From NCBI GenBank assembly GCA_027704905.1, contig JANIIK010000699.1, positions 1 through 64,000 on the forward strand: a stretch of DNA of 64,000 bases, given 5' to 3'. Of this stretch, positions 35,456-49,080 are shown one piece after another. The notes under the pieces were generated by a model, which did no database searches, was not told the origin of the DNA, and saw nothing but the letters and a program-made list of their open reading frames with translations. The position numbers were made by a program, and so were the translations under genes. Source of the stretch: Muraenolepis orangiensis. Its lineage: Eukaryota > Chordata > Actinopteri > Gadiformes > Muraenolepididae. Numbering within the stretch: the stretch's first letter is position 1; the number at the start of each line of letters is the position of its first letter.

Positions 35456-35519
35456 ACCTCTCTCAATCAACCACACACACACACACACTAGCTTCTCTCA
35501 AACACAGACACACAGGCAC

Positions 35520-35567
<48 letters not shown>

Positions 35568-36031
35568 ACCTCTCTCAAACAACCACACACACCGACACAA
35601 ACACACACACATTGACACACACACACACACATGCACACACACACACACACACACGCACACACACCAAAATATATGATGTCCTTGCTCAAGGGTGCTGAAC
35701 GGCTCCCGGTCGTCACATGTCCTTCTGGCTAGCCTGCAGTGCGGTGAGGGCTATTGTCATGTCTTAAGTGCTGTGAATGTGTGCCCGGCGCTGTTTCCAT
35801 CGTGCAAGGTTAACCCAGCTCAGGCACAAACAGCAGTGCCTGCTCTAAATAGACGTGCAGCCATTCCCGCAGCCCCTTGTCCATCTCACTGAGAGAGGGA
35901 CAGATTCTTTATTAAATAGGCTATGGTTCAAAGACAATTACTGATCTCAATTACTGAGGTAAATCTCTCTGGTCCTCAGTCCCTTCCTCTGCTTTAGCTT
36001 TATGTATAAGAAAAGGAAAAGAAAGCACACA

Positions 36032-36062
<31 letters not shown>

Positions 36063-36065
36063 CGA

Positions 36066-36103
<38 letters not shown>

Positions 36104-36104
36104 T

Positions 36105-36161
<57 letters not shown>

Positions 36162-36199
36162 GTCCACACACACACACACCACACACACACACACACCGT

Positions 36200-36248
<49 letters not shown>

Positions 36249-36392
36249 ACACACACCGTCCACACGCACACACCGTCCACAAATCTCTACACACCGCCTG
36301 GAGAACCATTGTCACTACTCTGTGAATTTCTCTCAAACCATTTCACAAGTGGCCACTCCCGGGGAGATGCCAGGGGTGGATGTATGTGTCTG

Positions 36393-36446
<54 letters not shown>

Positions 36447-36540
36447 AGTGTGTGTGTGTGTGTGTGTGTGTGCAAGTGGGTGGGTGTGTGTGTGTGTGTG
36501 TGCATGTGTGTGTGTGTGTGTGTGCGAGTGTGCACGTGTA
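34996..36540. repeat. Compound CA/GT microsatellite field
   Basis: Runs in order: GT 34996-35098; CA 35232-35320, then further CA runs separated by a recurrent 'cttacctctctcaatcaacc' spacer to about 35663; CA 36034-36285 with 'ccgtc' interruptions; GT 36395-36540 with 'gcgcaa' and 'gggtggg' interruptions. Between 35664 and 36033 and in the other gaps I see no gene. Confidence 0.9.
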
Positions 36541-37010
36541 TATACTGCATTGGTGTGTATGTGCGTTACAAGAGGCATGGCCGTGGCCCCTGTGTGAAAA
36601 AGGCCTGGTGTGACATCAGATAGAGCTTAATGTGAAGCCCGGCCCCCGGAGACAGCGAGCTGTGATAACGTGAGACTTGTTCTCTGGGCTGTACGGCCCC
36701 TGTGGGGAAACCCTGTTTGTTTTCTTGGCACCGCTGCATGCGATTAAACCAGCGAACCTAGGAAGGATAACGCAGCAAATTGAATGCATAAGAAAAAAAT
36801 TAAATATAATACTAATAAAAATGAAAACTAGATGCTGGAAATCTATAAATTAAATACAAACTCATCGAAAACATCGCTTCAACCGTTGTCGCTAACAAGA
36901 CGGCGGCGAGCGCAGGACGAGGCTGGCTGGCGTCTCGCCGGTGATCGGTTAGTGAAGCATGGTACATTTATCTTGCCTGAGACAATCGGAGACAGCCCCT
37001 GAAGCGCGTG
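36541..37010. other. No gene recognised
   Basis: Short unique-looking sequence between microsatellites and the Gypsy fragment. No supported exon. Confidence 0.4.
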
Positions 37011-37014
37011 AGAT

Positions 37015-37585
37015 CGAGAGCAAACAGCTAATAATTAATATCGTGATTACACAGGAACTCTCTGCCCAGGAGATAGTACCTGAGCTTCTCCATAGCCCAC
37101 CGGACCGCCAAACACTCCTTCTCTACGGTGGCATAGTTCCTCTCATGTTTGAGCAGCTTCCTGCTGATGAAGGTTACCGGGTGCTCCACCCCATCACATA
37201 CCTGGGACAGGACGGCTCCGAGTCCTGCCTCGGAGGCATCAGTCTGCAGGGTGAAGGGCAGGTCGAATGTGGGGGTCATCAGAACAGGCTCGCTGCAGAG
37301 GGCCTGTTGCAGCATCGCAAACGCCCCCTCCGCTTCCTCCGTCCAATGGATCCGGTTGGGCAGATCCTTCGCTGTCAGGCCATGTAGCGGCGCGGCTATC
37401 GAGGCAAAGTGAGGCACAAACTGTCTGTGATACCCTAACAACCCCAGAAACGTTCTCACCTGCTTCTTGGTGAGGGGCGGGGCCAGGTAGTGATGGCTTC
37501 CACTTTGTTGGCCTGTGGCTTGACGTTCCCTCGTCCTACGGTGTACCCCAGGTAGTTGGCCAGGTAGTTGGTGACATCAAATCCT
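37015..37585 (-). pseudogene. Ty3/gypsy pol fragment (RT end and RNase H start)
   Basis: The minus-strand frame contains 'RTFLGLLGYHRQFVPHFA', 'LTAKDLPNRIHWTEEAEGAF', 'PFTLQTDASEAGLGAVLSQ' and 'NYATVEKECLAVRWAMEKL', the RT-RNase H junction of chromovirus-like Gypsy elements. A one-base shift near 37465 separates it from the upstream 'LGYTVGRGNVKPQANKVEAI'. No LTR was found beside it. Confidence 0.85.
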
Positions 37586-37765
37586 ACCCTCGCAAGAGTG
37601 CAGAGTAAAGGAAAAGAAACACATGCCTTTTTTCATTTGAATTCACACCAAAAAAAACAACTCGCAGATAGAAAAGCACAAATATTCCAATATGCACACA
37701 GACGCACAAGATAGACAGATGCTAAATAAATAAATAAATAGAACACCAGCAAACACAAAGCCAAG

Positions 37766-37822
<57 letters not shown>

Positions 37823-38062
37823 ACAGTCATACACACACACACTGACAGTCACACACACACATACCCCCCCCCCCCACACACACACACACACACACACACA
37901 CAAAGCACAGCCTGCAGTCGACTTTATGCAGAAATATTCTAAAATGTGTTTACAATAAAACATCAAAGGCTGATCTATTCCTCTGTGATCCTTTGCACCC
38001 CAGTGAACAAACCCCATACACCCCAATCGACTTACAACACACACACACACACACACACACAC
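37586..38062. repeat. Microsatellite-rich spacer
   Basis: (CA)n runs at 37768-37820, 37834-37860, 37876-37902 and 38038-38062, and (AAAT)n near 37720. No gene. Confidence 0.8.
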
Positions 38063-39844
38063 AAGTCAAGTCAAGTCAAGTCAAGTTTATTGTCACTTCA
38101 CAGTTTACAGTTTAGTATAAAGCAGTGATGTGAAATTCTTGTGTGCAATACCCGACGACAGACAGCAGTTATAAAATAAGATAAAATAAAAATAGATAAA
38201 AATAGATAAAAATAGAATAAAAAATAGAATAAAAAATAGAATAAGGAATATAAAATAAAAATAAAAAATGCAATTTATAAAATGCAAAAATCAGCACAGA
38301 AAAGAGCAATATATATATATAAATCAATGTAATAAAATATACATTGTTATATGTTATACGCCCTTGTTCAGCAGCCTGATGGCCTGACTGTGGAAGCTAT
38401 CTCTAAGCCTATTTGTACGACACTTGATACTGCGGTATCGCCTACCTGACGGTAATAGTGAGTAAAGTTCGTGGCTGGGGTGGGCAATGTCTTTTATAAT
38501 TATTTTGGCCTTGGCCACGCACCGCTGGTTGTAAATGTCCAGGAGGGAGGGGAGCTCACCTCCAACGATATACTGGGCCGTCCGCACCACCCTTTGAAGC
38601 GCTCTGCGCTCAAGTGCCGTGCAGTTCCCGTACCAGGCGGTGATACACCCTGTCAGAACACTCTCGATGGTGCCGTTGTAGAATGTTCTCAGGATGCGGG
38701 GGCCCATGCTGAATTTCTTCAGACGCCTGAGAAAATACAGGCGTTGTTGGGCCTTTTTCACCACGTGTGTGGTGTGCGTGGACCATGTGAGGTCCTCGGA
38801 GATGTGCACGCCGAGGAACTTGAAGCTGCTGACCCTCTCTACTGCAACGCCGTCGATGGAGATAGGGCTGTGCTCTCCCCTCTGCCTCCTGAAGTCCACG
38901 ATCAGCTCCTTGATCTTCTTGACGTTGAGGGCGAGGCTGTTCTCCTGGCACCACTGCTCCAGCGATCCGACCTCCTCCCTGTAGGCTGTCTCGTCGTCGC
39001 CGGCGATCAGGCCCATCACTGTCGTGTCGTCAGCAAACTTGACGATGACGTTGGAGCTGTGCATAGCCATGCAGTCGTGGGTGTAGAGGGAGTAGAGGAG
39101 AGGGCTCAGCACGCATCCCTGGGGGGCTCCCGTGTTGAGGGTCAGTGGCTCTGATGTGGTGCTGCCCATCCTCACCACCTGGCGGCGGTCCGACAGGAGG
39201 TTCAGTATCCAGCTGCACATGGATGGGGGTACGCCTAGACCTCTCAGCTTGGTGTCGAGCTTGGCAGGAACTATTGTGTTGAATGCTGAGCTGTAGTCCA
39301 AAAACAGCATTCGCACATAACAGTTCTTCCCCTCCAGGTGGGAAAGGGCAGTGTGGAGGGCCATGGCAATTGCGTCGTCCGTGGATCTATTTTGACGATA
39401 TGCAAATTGCCATGGGTCCAGCGTGGTAGGTAACACGGAGCAAATAAAGTCCTTGACCAACCTCTCGAAGCATTTGCTAACGATCGAGGTGAGGGCCACA
39501 GGTCTGTAGTCATTCAGGCATGTTACCTTGGTTTGTTTAGGGACAGGCACGATGGTGGATATCTTGAAGACCGCGGGGACAACAGCCTGGGACAGGGAGA
39601 GGTTGAAGATGTCTGCAAAGACTCCTGCCAACTGGTCTGCGCATGCTCTGAGGACGCGGCCCGGGATGTCGTCGGGGCCTGCCGCCTTACGGATGTTCAG
39701 CCGCTTAAAGGTGCGGCGCACATCCGCCTCCGAGATGCGCAGCTGGCTGGTCTCCCCAGTCGGTGCTGGCTTCGGCGGGCTGCCGTTTACGTCGAACCGA
39801 GCAAAAAATGTATTTAGCTCTCCTGGGAGGGAGGTAGAGGAGTT

Positions 39845-39848
<4 letters not shown>
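38063..39848 (-). mobile_element. Rex1-like LINE with intact reverse transcriptase, 5'-truncated
   Basis: The 3' end is marked by CTTGA repeats (plus 'aagtcaagtcaagtcaag'). One uninterrupted minus-strand frame of roughly 495 element codons ends at 38354. Motifs: 'RLNIRKAAGPDDIPGRVL', 'VTCLNDYRPVALTSIVSKC', 'MLFLDYSSAFNTIVPAKL', 'LNTGAPQGCVLSPLLYSLY' and the catalytic 'KFADDTTVMGL'. The endonuclease half is missing and the break abuts a (CA)n tract (39850-39905). It is the same subfamily as 45427-48561. Confidence 0.88.
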
Positions 39849-39891
<43 letters not shown>

Positions 39892-39905
39892 CACACACAC
39901 ACACA
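39849..39905. repeat. (CA)n microsatellite at the LINE 5' break
   Basis: About 55 bp of CA with one CG-containing interruption. It marks the truncation point of the LINE. Confidence 0.9.
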
Positions 39906-40216
39906 GAAAGTTTCTGTACGTCACCACTAATTACTCAATAGAGACAGAAGTGGTGTTTGCATGGCGATGCGAAACCAGGACATATTCCAACATGTGTGCA
40001 TCCAAAATATGCCACAAATCATTCTCCTATGTACTACGACTGCTGTGCTTGTTGTTTGGTTTTCACGCAACAACAACAACAACAACACAAAAAACCACAA
40101 CCACAAGTGTAAACCGGTCCCAGTGTGCACGTGGTGTCGTGTGGACAATGAAAGAGGGGGAATCTGTTCTGGGCGAGTAAATAAACACACAGGCGCTGAG
40201 GTTGGTGCTTCATGAG
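39906..40216. other. No gene recognised
   Basis: Unique-looking spacer with an (ACA)n run near 40070. No exon supported. Confidence 0.4.
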
Positions 40217-42211
<1,995 letters not shown>

Positions 42212-42593
42212 ACTTACTTAAGGAGCTCAGAAGTAAATATCTTGTCACTTTTCACTTTTCACTTGTCACTTTTTCAGTACTCATCTGAATTATTTATTAG
42301 TATTTTATTACTGCCAATTTTCACTATATGTATTGTTGTATATTGTATATACCCACGTATTACTGTAATAATACTGTAAATTGTGCAATTCATCTGTCTA
42401 TACATTTAGATTTCATTCCGATTTCATTTAGTTATATTTTTATACTAGTTTAGTTTAGTTTGTTGTTATTTAGTTTTAGGTATTGTTTTTTTTTGCGTGC
42501 ATTTATTCCCCCTGTTTCAACTGTTGCACCTTAATTTCCCTCAGGATAAATAAAGTCTCTTGAATCTTGAATCTTGAACACCAGCTCCATCAT
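42212..42593 (-). pseudogene. Gene A'' remnant: signal-peptide exon split by a LINE tail
   Basis: The donor GTAAGT (42217-42212) and exon bases 42247-42218 plus 42593-42578 together rebuild the 46-nt leader exon of genes A and A'. They are separated by 330 bp (42248-42577) of Rex1-like 3' end with ATCTTGA repeats. The V exon is missing. An L2-like LINE starts exactly where the first intron should run. This proves a third copy of gene A once stood here. Confidence 0.85.
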
Positions 42594-43506
42594 TGTCTCT
42601 TCTGTTAGTCCGTCTGGTGTTAACTCAGATGAAGTACGTGGTCTTCATGCAAAGAGGCGGGCTGACTGGTTGCCATGGCACTTTTATCTCATGTTGCATC
42701 AAACCAGAGCTTCCACTGAGGATTTTCATTGTCAAATCTTCAAATGATCGTTCAGTTGCAGCCAGAGGTGTCAACCAAATGTTTGCACTTCTAAAATCTA
42801 AATTTGGAGGATTGAGTCCTCTTTATTGGTCACATGTACACACACAGTGAAATTAGTTTCTCTACATTTAACCCATCCTAGTATTAGTATTAGGTCTGGT
42901 GCATTGCTTATGGGCATCTTGACAGTGCCCAGGTGTTTCGGGGACTTTGTTCCCAAGCCAAGTCCCGACAGACTGGGCTACTGCCGCCCTAAAAGTTTGA
43001 GTTAAAGTTACATTTAAAGTGTCCATTATTTTAACACGAATTTTGGAGGAGGAAGAGAAGACGATTCAAGGCCGATTCAGATCAGCTTCAGTGTATTCAA
43101 AGTAAACAATTCTGTTGTACTTGTGACCTCCTCAATCTGGCGATTTTGAAATGCGGCATTGACCGATTGCCTTGTGAGGTTGCACACCTGTGGGTCATTG
43201 TTAATTAGAGCCCACAGGTTAAACCAGCCACCACACACACACTCGAGGAGAGAGCTCTAGCATGTACCATCTGCTCTGTTCACCATGATTCAAACTCAAT
43301 TAACCAGATTCCTCATCACCCTGTGTCCTGTCCCTCAATCAGCAAATTGAATGGCTAGTGGCAGCATAATCTGCTACAGGCACGTTAGACATGTTTGATC
43401 CCCTGGCTCCTCCTAGCCGAGTGTCGAGGTGTCCCTGAGCAAGACACCCTAACCCTAACTGCTCCCGATGTGCTGGTGGGCGCCGTCGGTGCATGAATGG
43501 GTGAGT

Positions 43507-43568
<62 letters not shown>

Positions 43569-44060
43569 GAGTGGGAGGCTTGACTTGTAAAGCGCTTTGA
43601 GTGGCACCACTGGTTAGAAAAGCGCTTTATAAATGATGTCCATTTACCAACTAGCGTTTACCCGTGGTCATAGGCTCCTCCCAAACGGACTGTCACATCG
43701 CATGTCATAGTTCTCCCTTTTACATCCGTTACTAGCAAATATCAATACGTGTGTGTGTGTGTGTGTGTGTGTTCAATATAATTATAGAACATCACTAGGA
43801 CAGTGAAGCAAAAGAGAGAGAGTCTCTTGGGGCGGGAGGTGGGCTCATCTCGCGGTAGCTTCCTGTTAACACACCACAGGAAACGGCTTGCACGCACTCC
43901 ACTGCATTGCTGGTCTCATCAAAGCCTTTGATAGTAACACTTTAAACCGGCGCATATCGTTCATTTTAATATGGCTGTTGGTATAGAATTGGGTTTGGCC
44001 CCAAAGATTAGTATATTTTGACAAAATAATACAGAGAAAAATCAAAAAGAGAAAAAACTC
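42594..44060. repeat. Duplicated flank of gene A (matches 2305-2520 and 5040-6440)
   Basis: Collinear with the right flank of gene A but lacking the 2.5-5.0 kb part. It includes a SINE family 1 copy (42790-42992), the LTR-like repeat (43165-43381), a SINE family 2 tail (43405-43650) with (AAT)n at 43508-43562, and the 'ggggcgggaggtgggctcat' segment. No gene. Confidence 0.85.
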
Positions 44061-44204
44061 GGCCTGATTTTGACGTCGATATCCTTATCGTCATTATCGT
44101 CATTCTGGATATAATATTATGTTGTACATACTATTTGATATAGTAAACTAATTGTTACCGAATTGTGGTGCTTCAGAAGCTATGTTGTCAGCTACTGCTG
44201 CTAC

Positions 44205-44265
44205 CACCCTTAGAAGGGCACCCTTGAAAAAGTACTCTCTGGTTAAATAAGGGTTACATCAAATT
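44205..44265 (+). repeat. L2-like 3' tail fragment
   Basis: 'cacccttgaaaaagtactct' and 'ctggttaaataagggtt' resemble the tail of the L2-like element that ends at 42211. Confidence 0.6.
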
Positions 44266-44604
44266 ATATATATACTGTATATTTTCTTTAGTAATGCGTC
44301 AATTCGGAATGGTAGAATAGAACGAAAGAATCAGATGAATTCTTTGTTTATTTTTTTCTTTGTCGGTTATGGTGCCCTCATACCATAGCATATGCTGAAA
44401 CCTATGAGTTGCGTGTAAAACATATTTGTATACGCACCAAACGCAACCAAAATCAACAATTTTGTAAATTTGTAACCTCTTCGACCTATGGGTTGCGTGT
44501 GAGTTGCGTGTGGGTTGTGTGTGGGTTGCGTTCAAAACGTACATGTTGCTTTTGACCTGCGTGCTAGTTGCGTGGTATTTGCGAATATCGGTCACGTGAT
44601 AAAA

Positions 44605-45405
44605 ACCTATAAAAGCGGAGCCGATTCAGTGTTTCCTTCTGATTTGGTCATCGAAGAGTCAACATGTGTGTGTGTGTGACTGTGTGTGTGTGTGTGTGTG
44701 CGCCGGTGTGTGTGCCGGTGTGTGACTGCGTGTGTGTGCGATTGTGTGTGTGTGTGTGTGCGAATATAATGGGGAAAGCTACCAAGAAATCAGATAAAAG
44801 TGACCCCAAAACCTGGCCAGATACCTTAAATTTGGACCTGCGATCACCTGCGTTCATAACTTATGAGTTGCGTACCTGTTGCGATCGTGTTGCCTGCGTA
44901 GCGTACCTGTTGCGTCCCTGTTGCGTATAAATTGATCGCAGGCATTCGCAGAGAATTATTGAACATGTTCAAAATTTCCAAACTTATGGTGCCCTCACAC
45001 CATAGCGATCACCAGTTGTGTATGGTTGCGAATAAAAAATAGTGGTCATAAGTTCAGAATGCATCTCACACGCAACTAATAGGTTTTATAGGTTTGAAGT
45101 ACGCAACAAGCACGCAGGTGATCGCAGACACATGCAGAGTAAGTTCGGAAATTTTGAACATGTTCAATAAAATTCTCTGCGAATGCCTGCGATCAACTTA
45201 TACGCAACAGGGATGCAACAGGTACGCTACGCACGCAACACGATCGCAACAGGTACGCAACTCATAAGTTATGAACGCAGGTCCAAATTTGAGGTGTCTG
45301 GCCAGGTTTTGGGGTCGCTTTTATCTGATTTCTTGGTAACTTTCCCCATGTTGACTCTTCGATGACCAAATCAGAAGGAAACACTGAATCGGCTCCGCTT
45401 TTATA
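44605..45405. repeat. Long inverted repeat (fold-back) with arms of about 270 bp
   Basis: Left arm 44605-44988 (with a GT-rich insertion at 44664-44763) and right arm 45140-45405 are near-perfect reverse complements: 'taaaagcggagccgattcag' versus 'ctgaatcggctccgctttta', and 'gattgtgttgcctgcg'-type blocks further in. The loop 44989-45139 carries one end motif of the family. Confidence 0.85.
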
Positions 45406-45406
45406 G

Positions 45407-48400
45407 TGTTGAACTTTCCTGACTAGCTTCCAGACCGTAGTCTGGAAGCTAGGAGTATAGCGGCGTACGAGATGGCTGCCGTGTAGCGAGCTCCCGCACG
45501 ACGACGCAGTTTTTGTTATTTAGTCTTTTTATCGCAACTATCTTTGTTTTGTTTAGTTAGTAGCACGTTCATTTATGACTTTTGCACACTTCTGGAGATC
45601 AGATCGACAGTCGCTCGCCGCCTACCGGAGTTTTTTCATTCTTTCGACTCGGACGTCCCGCCCGAAGTCACAGCTAGATTATCTCCGACCATCTTGGGCA
45701 CGATTACACGCAAGCATCGCAGGAAGAAGCGAGGGAAGTGAGCAGGCGTGCTAGTCAGGCTGAGATGTCGATCCGATCACCCCCCACTACCCACCATTCT
45801 ATTGGCTAATGTACAGTCTCTGGACAATAAGTTAAGCGAGCTACAGGCTCGTATTCAATTCCACCGGGAAACTAAGGACAATTGTATCATCTGCCTTACG
45901 GAGACATGGATGTCGGAGGGGGTTACCGACGCAGCTATCGAGCCGACGGGATTTTCCGTCCACCGGGCGGACAGAACAAAGGCTCTCTCCGGTAAAGATC
46001 GCGGAGGGGGGGTATGTCTCATGATAAATAGATCTTGGTGCAACCAAAGTCATGTACATCCCCTCAAGTCTTTCTGTTCCCCGGACCTGGAGTACCTGAT
46101 GCTTATGTGCCGTCCATACTGGCTACCTTGGGAGTTTACAGCGGTAACCGTGACCGCTGTTTACATTCCCCAACAAGCCAACACGGACACAGCGCTGAAG
46201 AAACTGTATGGGGCTATCAGCGAACAGGAGTCGGCACACCCCGAGGCTGCTCTCATCGTGGCGGGGGACTTCAACAAGGCAAACCTGAAGAAGGTTCTCC
46301 CGAAGTTCTACCAACACATAACGAGCAACACACGGGGCGAGCGGATCCTCGACCACTGCTACACCCCCCTTGTAGTGATGGCTACAAGGCCCTCCTCCGC
46401 ACACCGTTCGGCAAATCAGACCACCGCTCTATCCAGCTACTCCCCGCCTATAGGCAGAGACTGAAGCAGCAATCGATCACTGTGAGGGAGGTCCAATGCT
46501 GGTCGGACCAATCGGACTCTATGCTGCAGGATTGCCGCGTTGCCTCGGACAATAACATCAATGAGTATGCGTCGTCGGTCACCAAGTTCATCAAGAAGTG
46601 CATATATGACGTTGTTCCGACCAAGTCGGTTCAGATATATCCCAACCAGAAACCGTGGATTAACGGCGATGTTCGCGCTATATACGAGAGCCCGTTACGA
46701 CCTCCGCAAGACCATCGTCACTGCCAAGCGGGAGTATAGGGACAGAGTGGAGGAGAAATTCAAGAGCCACAACGTGAGCGGTATGTGGCAGGGGCTATAG
46801 ACGATAACAAACTTCAGAGGGAGAACCAGTTGTGTAGAGAACTCCTCTACCTACCTCCCAGGATAGCTAAATACTTTTTTTGCTCGGTTCGACGTGAACG
46901 GCAGCCCGCCGAAGCCAGCGCCGCCTGAGGAGAACAGCCTGCTGAACATCTCGGAGGTGGATGTGCGCCGCACCTTCAAGCGACTGAACATCCGTAAGGC
47001 GGCAGGCCCCGACGACCCGGGCCGCGTCCTCAGAGCATGCCCTGGGCCGCGTCCTCAGAGCATGCGCAGACAAGTTGGCAGGAGTCTTTGCAGACATCTT
47101 CAACCTCTCCATGTCCCAGGCTGTTGTTCCCGGCTGTTGTTGTCTTCAAGATGTCCACCATCGTGCCTGTCCCTAAACAACCCAAGGTAACATGCCTGAA
47201 TGACTATAGACCTGTAGCCCTCACCTTGATTGTCAGCAAATGCTTCGAGAGGTTGGTCAAGGACTTTATTTGCTCCGTGTTACCTACCACGCTGGACCCA
47301 TGGCAATTTGCATATCGTCAAAACAGATCCACGGACGACGCAATTGCCATGGCCCTCCACACTGCCCTTTCCCACCTGGAGGGAAAGAACTGTTATGTGC
47401 GAATGCTGTTTGTGGACTACAGCTCAGCGTTCAACACGATAGTTCCTGTCAAGCTCGACACCAGGCTTAGAGGTCTAGGCGTGCCCCCATCCACGTGCAG
47501 CTGGATACTGGACCTCCTGTCGGACCGCCGCCAGGTGGTGAGGATGGGCAGCACCACCTCAGAGCCACTGACCCTCAACACGGGAGCCCCCCAAGGATGC
47601 GTGCTGAGCCCTCTCCTCTACTCCCTCTACACTCACGACTGCATGGCTATGTACAGCTCCAACGTCATCATCAAGTTTGCTGACGACACGACAGTGATGG
47701 GCCTGATCGGTGGCGACGACGAGACGTCAGGGAGGTCGGATCACTGGAGCAGTGGTGCCAGGAGAACAGCCTCGCCCTCAACGTCAAGAAGACCAAGGAG
47801 CTGATCGTGGACTTCAGGAAGCAGAGAGGAGAGCACAGCCCTATCTCCATCGACGGTGTTGCAGTAGAGAGGGTCAGCAGCTTCAAGTTCCTCGGCGTGC
47901 ACATCTCCGAGGACCTCACATGGTCCACGCACACCACACACGTGGTGAAAAGGGCCCATCAACGCCTCAGGCATCTGAGGAAATTCAGCATGGTCCCCCG
48001 CATCCTGAGAACATTCTAAAACGGCACCATCGAGAGTGTTCTTACAGCGTGTATCACCGCCTGGTACGGGAACTGCACCGCACTCGAGCGCAGAGCGCTT
48101 CAAAGGGTGGTGCGAACGGCCCAGTATATTGTTGGAGGTGAGCTCCCCTCCCTCCTGGATATATACAACCAGCGGTGTGTGGCCAAGGCCAAACGCATCA
48201 TAAAAGACATTGCCCACCCCAGCCATGAACTGTACTCACTTTTACCGTCAGGCAGGCTATACCGCAGTATCAAGTGTCGTACAAATGGACTCCGAGATAA
48301 CTTCCACAGTCAGGCCATCAGGCTTTTGAACAAGGGCGTATAGCATATAACAATGTATATTTTATTACATTGATTTATATATGCATATTGCTCTTTTTCT

Positions 48401-48844
48401 GTGCCGATATATTGCATTTTATAAATTGCATTTTTTTAATAAATTTTTATTCAATTTTCATAACTGCTGTCTGTCGTCGGGTATTGCACATAAGATTTTC
48501 ACACCACTGCTTTATACTTGTGTAAACTGTGAAGTGACAATAAACTTGACTTGACTTGACTTGACTAGTCGAGGAATACAGGGGATATTCATCCAGGGCC
48601 GAAGCACAGGCTTTGGGTTCAATAACCCACTTAATGAACAGACAGGCAGGGTTTACTTCCGAGAGGGTTGGATTTATTGACAACTTATTCTAGACAGGTG
48701 TACATTGCTACTACTCCCGTTCACTTTCAGACACACACAGACGCTCGCTCATTCACATCGCGCTCCCACACACACACGCGCCACGCCCCCCTCTCTCTTA
48801 AAGGGGTAGGCAGCCTTTCCCTACATGAAACTACTGGTATAACA
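45407..48844 (-). repeat. Solo LTR interrupted by a LINE
   Basis: Outer pieces 45407-45426 and 48569-48844 join to a unit that on the minus strand starts TGTTATACCAG, has a TTTAAG and an AATAAA-type signal, and ends GTTCAACA. It is flanked by the 4-bp duplication ATAG (45403-45406 and 48845-48848). No internal retroviral-type coding region is present. Confidence 0.75.
45427..48561 (+). mobile_element. Rex1-like LINE, near full length, frameshifted
   Basis: It is flanked by the duplicated target TGACTAG (45420-45426 and 48562-48568) and ends in CTTGA repeats. The 5' UTR starts with a small hairpin ('cttccagaccgtagtctgga'). The endonuclease frame 45748-46464 shows 'LLANVQSLDNKLSELQAR', 'CLTETWM' and 'LIVAGDFNKANLKK'. 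After frame shifts RT follows: 'KCFERLVKDFICSVLP', 'TGAPQGCVLSPLLYSLYTHD' and 'KFADDTTVMGL' (47037-47804), then 47807-48019 and 48107-48343. A duplicated 'ggccgcgtcctcagagcatg' lies near 47025-47070. Confidence 0.9.
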
Positions 48845-49080
48845 ATAGGTTTTTATCACGTGACCAATATTCGCAAATACCACGCAACTAGCACGCAGGT
48901 CAAACGCAACTCGTAAGTTCTGCACGCAACCCACACGCAACTCACACGCAACCCACACGCAACCCACAAGCAACTCACACGCAACCCACACGCAACTCAC
49001 ACGCAACCCACACGCAACTCACACGCAACCCACACGCAACCCACACGCAACCCACACACAACTCGCACACAACCCATAGG

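Noticed and set aside
38471..39154. 227-codon plus-strand open frame
   Set aside because: It is antisense to the conserved Rex1-like reverse transcriptase; all recognisable motifs are on the minus strand.
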